Assembly: GCA_030248065.1 (NCBI GenBank)
Contig: JASAMV010001728.1
Coordinates: forward strand, 1 to 64,000
Length of the DNA stretch: 64,000 nucleotides
Reading direction: 5' to 3'
Source: Rhynchonema sp. JSB1_4
Lineage: Eukaryota; Nematoda; Chromadorea; Monhysterida; Xyalidae
The notes beneath the pieces are model-generated. The model did no database searches. It was not told where the DNA came from and saw only the letters and a list, made by a program, of their open reading frames with translations. Position 1 is the first letter of the stretch, and each line of letters starts with the position of its first letter. The translations under genes and the position numbers were made by a program. Shown piece by piece: positions 36,268-46,699 of the stretch.

Positions 36268-36543
36268 TGTTGTAGTGGTTCTGCAATAATTTGCTTGCCG
36301 CTTGGTTTCGCTTTTTTATCAATTGTTTATGTTGTTCGTTGCTTATCAAATCATGAATCAATCAATTCCTGCATGGCATAAGCACACCGACCAAACCAAA
36401 TCGCTCTTCCGCAAAATTTTTAAAAAGTATGTTCTCTTTTATTTAACTGTGGAGGATCAGTAGTATGTCTAAGTATTGTTGTGGACACCTTCGTGTGATG
36501 TTTGCAGTGCGGCTTCGAGCAGAAAGCTATTATTCCATCTCAA

Positions 36544-39500
36544 CTATTTATCATCAAGTGCATTGCTTGCTTCTTGGGACCCATCTGTTTGATCATGAAC
36601 TGCATCGCTATTGGCACCAAGAACAACACGCTCACACAAACGTAGCACACTGAGGTTCGCTGATGTTTCACTATTTTTGAACATTAACATATTCACCCAC
36701 ATTTCAAAATAGCAGAAAACCGACCTCCGTGCCTGCGTGTCTGTGTCATCACATTTTGGTGACCGAAAACAAGACCCGCGCATGCCACCGTAATCAAGGT
36801 TCACATTCATGCAAGCCGCAAGCTACGGCACGCGATTACGCTCAATTGATTGTGTGTGTGGGCTCCGTAAATGAGTTCACACATTACGCACATGTGTACA
36901 ATTGATTTGATTGACCTTTTCAATTCTCGCTAACATGGTTGAAGGCTATGGTGTTGGAAACAAACTCATCAGCTCACAACACGGCTTCTAAAATCTGACA
37001 AGCCACAAACAGTTTGGTGCGACATGTTGTGGCATTGATGAGCACTGGCTTTCACTTGACCGTGACACTTGGGTCATTTAGTCGTCAGATGACACTTTAG
37101 GTGAAAGTATCTTCATTTGAAGCCCCAAAATGAGTTTGATTTGAAGCCCCAAAATATGTGACCTCAGCAAAACCTTACGATGATGAGTGTTGGTGGAGCT
37201 AGACAAATGGTTGTTGTCATAATCATCACAGTCTTGATGCGAGGCTGATACTCAAAAACTGCTCGGTGGTCAGGTGAGATTCTGATGTCGAAACTTTCTT
37301 CACACAGTTTTGGATGTCGCGTTAGTTTTATGTTTGCAAAGCTGAAACAGCAAGAGCCCCGTGCATGTGAACTGAACACGACCTAATGCACCCGGTAATT
37401 AAAGTCATTACATCACCTGCGCCTTGTATGTACGACCATCACTACTCTTTGTGGGGGACCACTGACCTGACCTACAGTCCACAAATCGACAGACGGTGCA
37501 CCAGGTCATCGTCAGTGCTAGCTGATGAACCATGCGACAGTACGATTGAATTGGTGCACCACCCGCGCTGTCACACTTTGCAGCACTTCGGCATCCAAGC
37601 ATGTTTCCCCGGCGACCTGCTGCATCATCGAGTCGAAAACGGAATCCTCCGGCATCGCAGCCACAACGCAGACGTCAACAACAAAGGCAACGCAGTCCCA
37701 GAGTGGTCATTGTGACCTACGCTGTGCTGTTTGTCTTCTGGATGGTCTATGTTTATTATATGATTTGGGGCATTTAAAATCGCGATCCAGTTGCAATTGC
37801 ATCCCGTAAAATGGAAACACACGAGTTTTCCCTGTGGTGTCATCATGCGTTATACACAGTTTTGGACAAGACGTGTGCTTGCTGAGCACACCCTGAATCA
37901 CATTACGCAAAGCATGCAATTGCAACCGAACTTCGTGAACGTCAACCATTTGAGTCAAAGAGTTGTTGCCATAATCTGATGTGTTGTTGGTGCCAACATA
38001 CGTGCTTTTCACTTGCTGGTATATCAACGTGGGGTGGGCGATCGGTTCGGTTTTGATCATGTTACCTTTCATAACCCATAGCACTCATTGACTCCGATTT
38101 CCGGTCCGGGGACGGTACCTCATTCTGCGACAATACCTCATGTGCGAAAAGACCTCACGCTGCGCAGTACCTCATGCGCAAGTCGAAAAACCTCATGCTG
38201 CGACAATACCTCATGTCATATGGAAAAGACCTCACCGAAACACCGTATACCGTACACCCTCATGCAGTGTACCGGTTGCCATGGTAACCTAGGGCTACAT
38301 GCACCAGTAGTTGCACGTCACGAATGCAACTGAATGTGGCGTTAGCTTGGAGTGCTGGTGTAGCTCGCGCCCGGCGGTGAGAAACCACACCTTTTGCCCC
38401 TCTATAAGGAGCTTGTTAGTGGCAATGTGCGTTTATGGGCACTTGGTGTCCGTCTATTAGAAGTTTGATATACGGGCAAAGTGGCGGTTGCCACGTGAAG
38501 TAGACACTTGCCTGTCGTTCGTACTGATGTTTCATGGGCACGTTGAGCAGTGTGGCGTATTTCACAGATGAATGATACAAAGCACGATAGAATAAGCCGT
38601 TATAAGCGCACAGTACACCAGCGCGTGGTCACAAGGCGCCCCACTGAATGCAAAGGGCCTTCAAAAGTATACCTTTCTGAATAGTTGGAGTCAATAGGCG
38701 GTATCTAGCTGATCATGCATTCCGTACTATGAACCAGCAAAGAATGACAGACAACAAAACTGTCATACGTGGCTGCTGATTTGGGAAACTTTACACGTTG
38801 TAGAATGCAACGCGGTGCATGAGGATTTCTCTTTCTTTGCGGTTTGAAAGCCCGCCACCTCCAAAGTCGGGCTCGTGTTGGCGTAGTTTGCCTTTACATA
38901 CCATACGTTAACTTGGTGCGTTTTTGCACATCATTATTGAATAATTAGCATCAAAAACACATACTTTATTTCATTTCTGGTTTCATATTTCAAAATAAGT
39001 GAGAAGTGCGCTCGTGGCTAAGCAGGCAAGAAGTGGCAAGCGATGTTGCGTGAAATCGCATGCAATGGGCATGATAACAACCAACAGTAAGTAACAGAGA
39101 GCTCTAACTTGCGCAGCACAGTGATATAATAATTATAGTGGTCCAGGTCTCGTAATGACCGGCTGTGCCCCAGGCCAAAAATGAACAATTATTGTGCACA
39201 TAGTGGAAAATATATGGAATCGTCGTCTCAATAACAGCCTCCCACAAACTATTGTGACAGAGTTCCTTGACCACTGAGCTTATCCTCTGAAGTGAATGTA
39301 AATCAGTTATGTTCTATAATACTTGGAAACGTTCACACCAGGGGTGTAGAACTGTTTTATGCGGAAACACTTGCGAAACGTGCAACTTTATGCTGCTTTT
39401 TTACTCACTGGTGCATGCACGCATGGACTTCATGCATCCTTAACCAGTCTTGTGGTCACGTGAACTAACCAATAGCATTTTACTTTGCACCATCATATGC

Positions 39501-40256
39501 GCCTTGACGAGCGGATTCGATTGATATATGGTTTCAATAGCATACGACGTACTGTTTTCTCACAAGTTTCTAAAGTTTCGAATGCGTGTAAATTATGACG
39601 TTCATATTGTTGAAGGGTAGTTTGACCTGAGTGAACAATTTACAGTTCACATACTCCTTCGCAATCGCTGCAACCTTCAGCTTCATGTTTGCATGCTGTG
39701 AGTGCGTACCCATTAGACAAAAGTGTAACCCAAGTTTGAGTTTCCCAAGCCATGTTAACAGCACACAATCAGCACGAAACTGTCGTTCCCTCTTAACTAT
39801 GGGACGCTGAGACATGAGGTATTGTCGCAGAATGAGGTACAGGGACATGAGGTATTGTCGCAGAATCAGGTACTGTGCAACATGAGGTATCGCTCGGGAT
39901 GAGGTATCGTCTCACAACCCCCCCCCCCCGCACCAGCAAGACCGAACTGACCCTCACAGAGTGATTATGATGAAATTATTGTCAAACCTTGCATTTCGGC
40001 TAATGGTTTTGTCGTCAAATCATCTCGTCGAACACATAAGCCCCAAATGAGCGCGACAACGTGTGTTCGACGACTTTGCTTGACGAGATGATTTGACCAC
40101 ATTACGATAAGCCTACATTTTCGGTTTCTGGGCATTAGGTATACAAGCGCCCCTTGACGTTACTTTGTGTTTTGTGCAAAAGGTTGTTGTCATAATCCGA
40201 GTTTGATCTGAGGAACATAATATTCTCAGCGATGAGCTGTGCTTTCTGCTGCCAAT
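36544..40256 (-). CDS. Fragments of an unrecognised multi-exon gene (partial model)
   Basis: Several minus-strand stretches look coding and are bounded by AG/GT but I cannot phase them into one chain. They are: near 40256-40178 (WQQKAQLIAENIMFLRSN then SDYDNNLL); 38020-37750 (SDYGNNSLTQ, LQLHALRNVIQGVLSKH, CPKLC); about 37670-37565 (MPEDSVFDSMMQQVAGETC); 37345-37175 (HPKLCEESFDIRI, then CDDYDNNHLS); and a terminal exon 36655-36544 ending SNALDDK and stop. Three of them carry a D-Y-x-N-N motif and two carry PKLC, suggesting repeated modules or a locally duplicated gene. I do not recognise a family. The spacing to the SUMO protease start (36267) is short and on the same strand. A long inverted-repeat element sits in the presumed first intron. 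Confidence 0.35.
37495..37518. repeat. Best-preserved copy of the dispersed 24-bp motif
   Basis: GGTGCACCAGGTCATCGTCA followed by GTGC, preceded by CAGAC as at 60.55 kb. It directly follows the open stretch at about 37670-37520 of the unrecognised gene. Confidence 0.75.
38090..39925. mobile_element. 1.8-kb element with inverted TACCTCAT-repeat ends
   Basis: The left end (38110-38260) has many TACCTCATG/ACCTCATGC units. The right end (39805-39910) has the same units inverted. A 29-bp stretch (38115-38143) is exactly reverse-complementary to 39812-39840, with core ATACCTCATGT. The interior has no transposase-like frame and includes the old repeat at 38.7-38.9 kb. It is probably a non-autonomous DNA element or foldback; flanking duplication not resolved. 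Confidence 0.65.
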
Positions 40257-40439
40257 CTGTGTTAAACATTTTTGTGAATACATTCTCGTTATCTCAACTC
40301 GATATGCTTCATTGTCATTCGTTAAAAACCTCTGTTGTACCGTGAAGTGCCATGCGATAACTTCGACCTGTGATGCCCTTCTTCCTCACAATGAGCACCG
40401 TGCTTACGTCCTGATGTTCTTGAATGTGTTCGCGTCACT

Positions 40440-40675
40440 GGGTGGAATTTTCGAAGCGGTGTAAAGGTCAGTTGGGTGTGAAGGTCGGTGTAAAGTTCGG
40501 TCGAAAGCTCGGTCGGCGTAGGTCGGTGTAAACGTGAAACATTGACTGTTATTAACGTGGAATGTTTCAAGTTTACACCGAGGTCGGTCTATCACACTGA
40601 GCTGTCGACCGAGCTTTCCACCGGCCTTTACACCCAACTGACCTTTACACCGTTTCGAAAATATCATCCATTGGT
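40440..40675. mobile_element. Palindromic MITE, second copy of the 15.05-kb family
   Basis: Ends TGGGTGGAATTTTCG and, inverted, TGGATGATATTTTCG; arms repeat GTAAAGGTCAGTTGGGTG and GGTCGGTGTAAA. High similarity to 15053-15283 indicates relatively recent activity. Confidence 0.75.
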
Positions 40676-40746
40676 TGTGATTCATGGCGTACATTGGAGC
40701 ACTGATGCAGTGTGCGGGGCTCAATGCATAGGCACTGAGTTCAGTA

Positions 40747-41055
40747 ATGTTGGTCTGTGGCCTTACTTTCGCAGACAGAAAGAGGCGCCAGGGCTCGTCA
40801 GTGCGAACGCCTCTGGCTTACTTACCTCCAAAAAGGCCCGCCAGCGGATCTTATTGCTGCTGGGCTGTTAACATCACTGCGTGCAAACTCATAAACAGTG
40901 CTCCGCCACACCTGTGCATCGCGAGCGCTGAGCCACCACAAGCAGTGCACGTAGTGAAGTAACAATGTACAGAGTGCAATATTGTTGGGCTGCTTCGCTC
41001 TGCTTTCGCAGACAGACCGAGGAGCCAGGGCTCGTCAGTGCGAACGCCTCTGCTA
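40747..41055. repeat. Two diverged copies of the CAGCAGTGA-family element
   Basis: CCAGGGCTCGTCAGTGCGAA with CGCCTCTG occurs at about 40790-40815 and again at about 41025-41050, each preceded by TTCGCAGACAGA. The first copy continues through GCGGATCTTATTGCT like the copy at 24 kb. Confidence 0.6.
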
Positions 41056-41324
41056 ACTATTGCCATCCTCAGCGAAATTAAACTATAGTTATCATGTCAA
41101 TCAGTTGTCCACAGTTAATATTAGTTTCATTGTATTGTAGATAGTTAAATGCACGCAATGACAATACACCGAAATACATTGTTTTTAGCCAATTCGCAGT
41201 AAGCGCTGATTTGAAATATACGAACCCTTCACAAAACAACAACTGAGTTTAGCAGGAACACAATGCAACGAAAGGAATACACACCACGAACGTACAAAAT
41301 TAGATGAGGGACAACAGACAATAA

Positions 41325-41462
41325 AGGCCTAACCATGCTACGTTCTCTCAGAGAACAAAGAACAAATTCTCGCGCGCTGATTGGTCCACGTATGTTCAAC
41401 AGCCAATCTGCGCGCGAGAATTTGTTCTTTGTTCTCTGAGAGAACGAAGTATAGTTAGGCCT
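41325..41462. mobile_element. 138-bp hairpin MITE with TAA target duplication
   Basis: Terminal repeats AGGCCTAACCATGCTACGTT (left) and the inverted AGGCCTAACTATACTTCGTT (right) extend inward through CTCTCAGAGAACAAAGAACA to nearly the centre. TAA flanks both ends (41322-41324 and 41463-41465), fitting a TWA-type (PIF/Harbinger) duplication. Confidence 0.75.
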
Positions 41463-41811
41463 TAACGCCTAAACCGATCACGAAGTCAAAAAATGTGGTG
41501 TTCCAACAATAGGTCAATTCATGCACAATGATACACAACACAAATATTGTGTGCGGCTCAATAGCATTACATCAAAGAACCCATCTGGGGTTTACAGTTT
41601 TTCGTTCGATGGCCGGGCAATTTAGCAAAGCCTGCTTGAGAAAGCCGACCTCGAGTGAGAAAAAGAGAGCTGAGCCAGAAGAGCAGAGCTTTAATTGCCT
41701 TAAATTATTATTATTAATTATTAATTATTATTGCCATAAAAGCAAATGTCCGCCCGCCTCAGATGCAATCTCCAACATCCCAATATCCCCTTCTCTCCGT
41801 TTAGCACACAT

Positions 41812-43210
41812 TTACCGGTTAGAAGTCTCATTAGTCAGCTCGGGCGGTTGGTTCCCTCCACAACAGACGTTGCGCAGGGCGTTGCGAAACAACTCACTGT
41901 TCCACACGTAAATGTAGATGTTGGCTGCAGCGTTCAACGCATTTCCCGTCCCGACAAGGCGTGTGAGCAGCGACACTGTGTTAGCTAAAATTGATACCTT
42001 ATGTGGTACTGTCATCAACAACAACATGCTCATTTTTAGTTTTCCTTTCGGTTGAAACATCTGATGCTGTCGAACAGAATTTGCTACAGTAGCAGAATTC
42101 GGTTAGTGGGGTGCTCAAGTTTCTGAATATACCAACGGAATCATGAGCGCCGTAATCCAAAGACAACAAGATGTTCGATCTCGATGAACACTGCCTATTT
42201 GCCGCACATGAGGCAGTGTGGCGTGTCATTTAGGTGGTGTAACTAAGGTGTAACTAGGGATACGTATAGATTTGGATAACCACACTGACGTGCGAGCTGC
42301 ATTGCGAGACCAACTGAAAAGACGATCCACGGTCCTCCGTAGAAGAGCAAGCACGTGCCAACAGTGATCATCACCATCTTATTCAATTGTCGATTCCGCT
42401 TGTCTTCACGCTCTTGTTGCTTGGCTGCTGCTGACGTTGACGAACCTATATACAGTATGTATGTACGGGACGGGGTACGGCTACGGCTGTCGACTTGGAA
42501 CTTAATGATGACTGAAGGACTTGCGGTTTTAAAAGCACAAGTCGATTTGTGATGAAGAAGCAATTCTCTTTATAACCAACCACCTGTTTTCGCCGCACCC
42601 TCGCTGTTCTTGTTCCTTGTTCGAAACAAGTACACCATGTACGCGTATACCACGCCCATCATTAGAATGACACAAATTGCCAGCATTCCAGTGACAAACA
42701 GATGCTTTCGTGAAAAATGAGCCGCCCCTGAAGAAAACGTCCAACCAAAATTTTCCGATTTTAAATTTGTTGAAGGGTCAACCAGATACGAGTTGGTCTC
42801 AAAAAGCAGCTCATATGACCAATATCTCAGTCTCGTATCATATTCCTGTACCTGAGACTCACGAGACTCACCTGCACGAGAAATCGCAACCTGTTGTAGG
42901 AGTGCTTAAATTTGACAAATCTTAGGCTTGACGACCTAATCAGCAAGACATATTCTTAATTTTTTTAACTACATGTATCAAGGTTCTAAAGATCCGAATT
43001 ATCTATATATTGGCATTTTTCTCTGTTTCGGATCATCACCCCCGTTTTTTACTTCACTTTCGTATGGTCAAGCCATTGAGCGTAAGGTAGACCTTAGCTG
43101 GCGACTCATATGTCTCGTTCTCTAAAGTTCGGATGCAATTGGGCACCATTCCGAAAAACGGATCAGATGATAAACTTACATACACACTTCTTCAGACCAA
43201 CTTGTATCCG

Positions 43211-43259
<49 letters not shown>

Positions 43260-44246
43260 GTAGTGGGACTGCGTCTTTAATAGTGTGAAACTGCACCGAC
43301 CGTAGCAATGAGCATCCAACGTCATCCATCCGTCCAAGTTTCCATACGCTACGAACGTGTCAGGAACGTAAAGCAGAACGATCACCTGAGATTTGATGCA
43401 ATAAACGTCTGCATGACATTGGTATTCCCCACTTAATTTTCGCAAAGAATTGAATATTGCAGCTCAACAGACCACCACAGCCATTTTCGCGTTGCGTGCG
43501 TGATTCATTGCCATGTAGTGAATCGGCGTTTTGACGGCCCGCAGCCGATCGACGCCGATGTAAAACAGCAGCAACAAAGATGTGCGCTGCCAGAAGCGCA
43601 CGACAATCATTACGGTCAGACAATACCAACGGGGGAACAAGTAGGAACCTGAACTTCACTAGGATTGTAAGACTTTAAAAGCAAAAAAGACTGCGCGCAG
43701 CTTTACAAACGCACACTCAGGTTGGTCGTCGCTTGCTGAAGTCGAGGATTTTCTGTGGTTGTCAACTGCCTCTTTGTCGTGCAAATGCGGCTGGCTGGGT
43801 GTCTGCCATGCAATGCACGTGGCACAGCCCAAAGCGCCAGCCTCAGGTGAGCGCGAAAGAAATGAATACGGGTGTACCTAATAACACACTTGGAGGTCAC
43901 GACGGACGAGCGTTGAGGATAGACAGACATCCTGCTGAATTTGCACGAAAAAGCCTAAACGCAGCCATCATACTGTATATGCATGTAACTCACCAGTACC
44001 GTGAACTGCCATCGTCGCGATGAAACCGAGCGCGGACATGCAATACGCCAGATCGGTGACGGCCAACGCGGACACGGCCGTCAGCTCCTTCTTGTTGCGC
44101 AGTTCTTTGCTTCGAACGAACATGAAACAGATCGCAGCGCTGTTGACCGCACCGATTGCGTGCAGAGCGAGATTGACAATTTCCACAACGAGTGTGATCG
44201 ATTGTGACAAACTGACGGTGTCATCAGATGGATTTGAGGCGTTCAT
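41812..44246 (-). CDS. Rhodopsin-like (class A) seven-transmembrane receptor, six exons
   Basis: Exons 44246-43994, 43648-43473, 43385-43301, 42727-42584, 42445-42281, 41984-41812 phase to 331 residues, typical for the class. There is no signal peptide; the N-terminus is short with an N-glycosylation site (MNAS). TM1 is around EIVNLALHAIGAVNSAA, TM2 has AVTDLAYC, and TM3 ends GVDRLRAVKTPIHY (DRL in place of DRY). TM4 spans the exon 2/3 junction (VVVIVLLYVP). Extracellular loop 2 keeps a Cys (DAHCY). TM5 is FVTGMLAICVILMMGVVYAY. TM6 lacks the usual CWxP and reads LLFYGGPWIVFSV. TM7 has NIYIYVWN in place of NPxxY. Ligand unknown; the degenerate motifs recall nematode chemoreceptor-like families, but that is inference. 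A hAT MITE lies 44 bp upstream of the ATG. Confidence 0.87.
43211..43258. repeat. 48-bp poly(A) tract in GPCR intron 3
   Basis: An uninterrupted run of A on the plus strand (T on the gene strand). It is not preceded by retroelement sequence that I recognise. Its length is likely variable or an assembly-sensitive homopolymer. Confidence 0.9.
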
Positions 44247-44290
44247 CGTTGGTTGCGCCTCTCGGTCGGTCGGTTCGGCGCTGCGACACC

Positions 44291-44973
44291 CAGTGGTTTT
44301 TTTAAAAAAAATTTGTTCCAAAAGTTAAAAAAAAATTTTTTGTTATTTCAAAATTCGAAAATTTCTCTATTTTTTGCTCTAAAGTGCTATTTTTTGCATA
44401 AAAATAGCTACTGTTAACATCACCCGACCCTACCATGGGTGTATTGGGTGCAATAATCGTTGTTTTGTGGCATCTAGACATATGTAGTGCACACACTCAC
44501 ATGGCCTCTCGCATATGATTACACATGTACATGTGACTGGGTGGGCATGCATTTATTCATGCAACAACCCGAAAGCAGTGATTCGGTGTGATATTCACTC
44601 TATATTTACACTGTTTGTCACATATTTGCATTGGTCGTGTATCAAGAGGCAATAGTTTCACCCAAATTTGCCGTCTTGAGTGTCACAAAGCCACACCAAG
44701 GCACCCACACTACGTGGGGGAAGTGTAGCGGGTGTGTACCTGACTACTGTTGGTACTCATTGACCATTGTTTAGTATTGTTTTTCGTGTCGTGAGTGCTT
44801 TATATGCACTTACCACACGTTATGGAAGAAAAATGCCACTATTTTTTTTGCTTTAGCGCTCATTTTTTTCGTTTCTGGCAGTTTTTGGCTGGAATAAAAA
44901 AAATTTTTTTAATTAAAAAAATTTTTTTTTTTAAAAATGGGGTTTGAACAAAAAATTTTTTTATTAACCACTG
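44291..44973. mobile_element. hAT-type MITE immediately upstream of the GPCR start
   Basis: Ends CAGTGGTTTTTTTAA-like and, inverted, CAGTGGTTAATAAAA. Exact 8-bp duplications GCGACACC lie at 44283-44290 and 44974-44981. The 683-bp AT-rich interior has no transposase frame. It sits 44 bp 5' of the receptor ATG, so in the 5' UTR or core promoter. Confidence 0.88.
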
Positions 44974-45454
44974 GCGACACCGACAACAATCAAATTTGCG
45001 CTCCCACCTTCATAAAGACTACTATGTAGCGTGATTCAAATTGGTTTTTGTTAAGTAGCTGCTGTACAAGGTTTAATGGCGAATCCAGCGGGCAGAGGGG
45101 TCATGTCCTCCTTTGGTCAGAGTGACCCCTGGATGGAGGACCATCATTTCGGAAAGAAGAAGGAATGGGTGCCCCTAAACTACAGGATTTTCATCATGAT
45201 TAAAGAAGTCCAATGTCCAAAAGATGCGCGCTTTGCGCGTCAGATGCACAATTTGACGGTACCACGTGCAAAAAAATTTTGTTAAAAATATGCCAGGTCA
45301 TATTTTGCATGGTATTTGGTAATAAAATCGCCAAATTTCAAACGATAGCACTGGATGAAATATGTAACTTTTCAAAAACGTAACATGGGCTACAAAAATA
45401 TCCCTTTTTGGATTTGGGCCCGCCCTTGGTCAGAAGCTGGATTCGACTCTGATG

Positions 45455-46680
45455 GTTGCTATGACTGGGTCGCTTAATTGAAGGAAAAAATGATGGCGGC
45501 AACGGCTAACGACTTGCTAAAAGCACATAAGGGCAATTGAAGGTGCGGCAACAGTAAGTTTATTTGTGTCAGTTGTTATTGCGGCCGACAGCAGTAATAA
45601 CAGGTGGAAAACAGGATAAAGGGTAAATTGTACCAAAATAAACTTGGCTGAGAAGTGGGTCCAGGAACTAATTTGGGTCGAGGAATCTAATCCGGTATAC
45701 ATATTTATGGTCAAATGACACTCTTGAAGTGTTAAATGGAAAATTTTGTCAATTGGGGTCACCTGACGGATTTCTGACGTTTATTATCTGTCCTAGGATT
45801 TTGATTTCTTGAGATGTTAACGATGGGCTTCAAGTTGGTTTTCATGTTTGTTTGGTTACTATGGCTGTGTCGCTTAATTGAAGGAAAAAAGATGGTAGCA
45901 ACACCTAACGACTTGCTAAAAGCACATAAGGGCAATTGAAGGCAGGGTTGGGCAAAAAAAAACGACGGCGTTTTTTCTTAAAAAAACGACGTTTTTTAAA
46001 AAAAAACGCCTGGGTCGTTTTTCGTTTTTTTTAAACCCTGAATTTCCTTGATTTTTCCTGACTTTTCAGGGAAAGTACCCTGATTATCAAGGAAAATCAA
46101 TTTTTTGTCCCATTTTTTTCAAAAAAATTTTCGACCAATTTTTACTTTGTCGAGATACGTCGATATACGGAGTTTGACTTTCAGTGATGACCCCGGCCAA
46201 AGTTGGTCCCACGATGCGGGTCTGATATGGGATCTTAGCAACTCGCTAGAAAAGGGTTGAAACCTGTTTATTTTGCCTCAGAACACATAGAATGACTTCA
46301 TTTAACCACGTTTTCTTCCCAACATGAGCGTTTTCCAATTTTTTTGGGTCATATTTTGGTCATCTGGGCGTTTAAAAAAAAACGTTTTTTTTTAAAAAAA
46401 ACGTTTTTTTTTAAAAAACGATTTAAAAAAAAACGTTTTTTGCCCAACCCTGATTGAAGGTGGGGCAACAACAGTTTATTTGTGTTAGTTGTTATTGCGG
46501 CCGACAGCAGTAATAACAGGTGGAAAACAGGATAAAGGGTAAATTGTACCAATATAGACTTGGCTGAAAAGTGGGTCCAGGAACTAATTTGGGTCGAGGA
46601 ATCTAATGCGGTACACATATTTTTGGTCAAATGACACTCTTGAAGTGTTAAATGGAAAATTTTGTCAATTGGGGGTCATC
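45455..46680. repeat. Tandem duplication, second copy split by a hAT MITE
   Basis: Copy 1 (45455-45762) and copy 2 (45853-45942 plus 46453-46680) share TCGCTTAATTGAAGGAAAAA, ACGACTTGCTAAAAGCACAT, GCGGCCGACAGCAGTAATAA and GACACTCTTGAAGTGTTAAA. They are over 90 percent alike by eye. Neither has a convincing coding frame. Confidence 0.85.
45943..46452. mobile_element. hAT-type MITE with CAGGGTTGGGCAAAA ends
   Basis: Terminal repeats CAGGGTTGGGCAAAAAA and TTTTTTGCCCAACCCTG. Exact 8-bp duplications ATTGAAGG lie at 45935-45942 and 46453-46460. The neighbouring tandem copy has a single ATTGAAGG at 45536-45543, an intact empty site. Interior has TTTAAAAAAAAACG repeats. Confidence 0.92.
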
Positions 46681-46699
46681 TGCATTTGTTGTTTGCTTT

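Noticed and set aside
43211..43258. Poly(A) tract as the tail of a retroposed copy
   Set aside because: No LINE, SINE or processed-gene sequence precedes it and no target duplication was found.
44247..44321. Upstream in-frame Met at 44321 as the GPCR start
   Set aside because: That codon lies inside the hAT element at 44291-44973; the ATG at 44246 follows the target duplication and gives a normal class A N-terminus.
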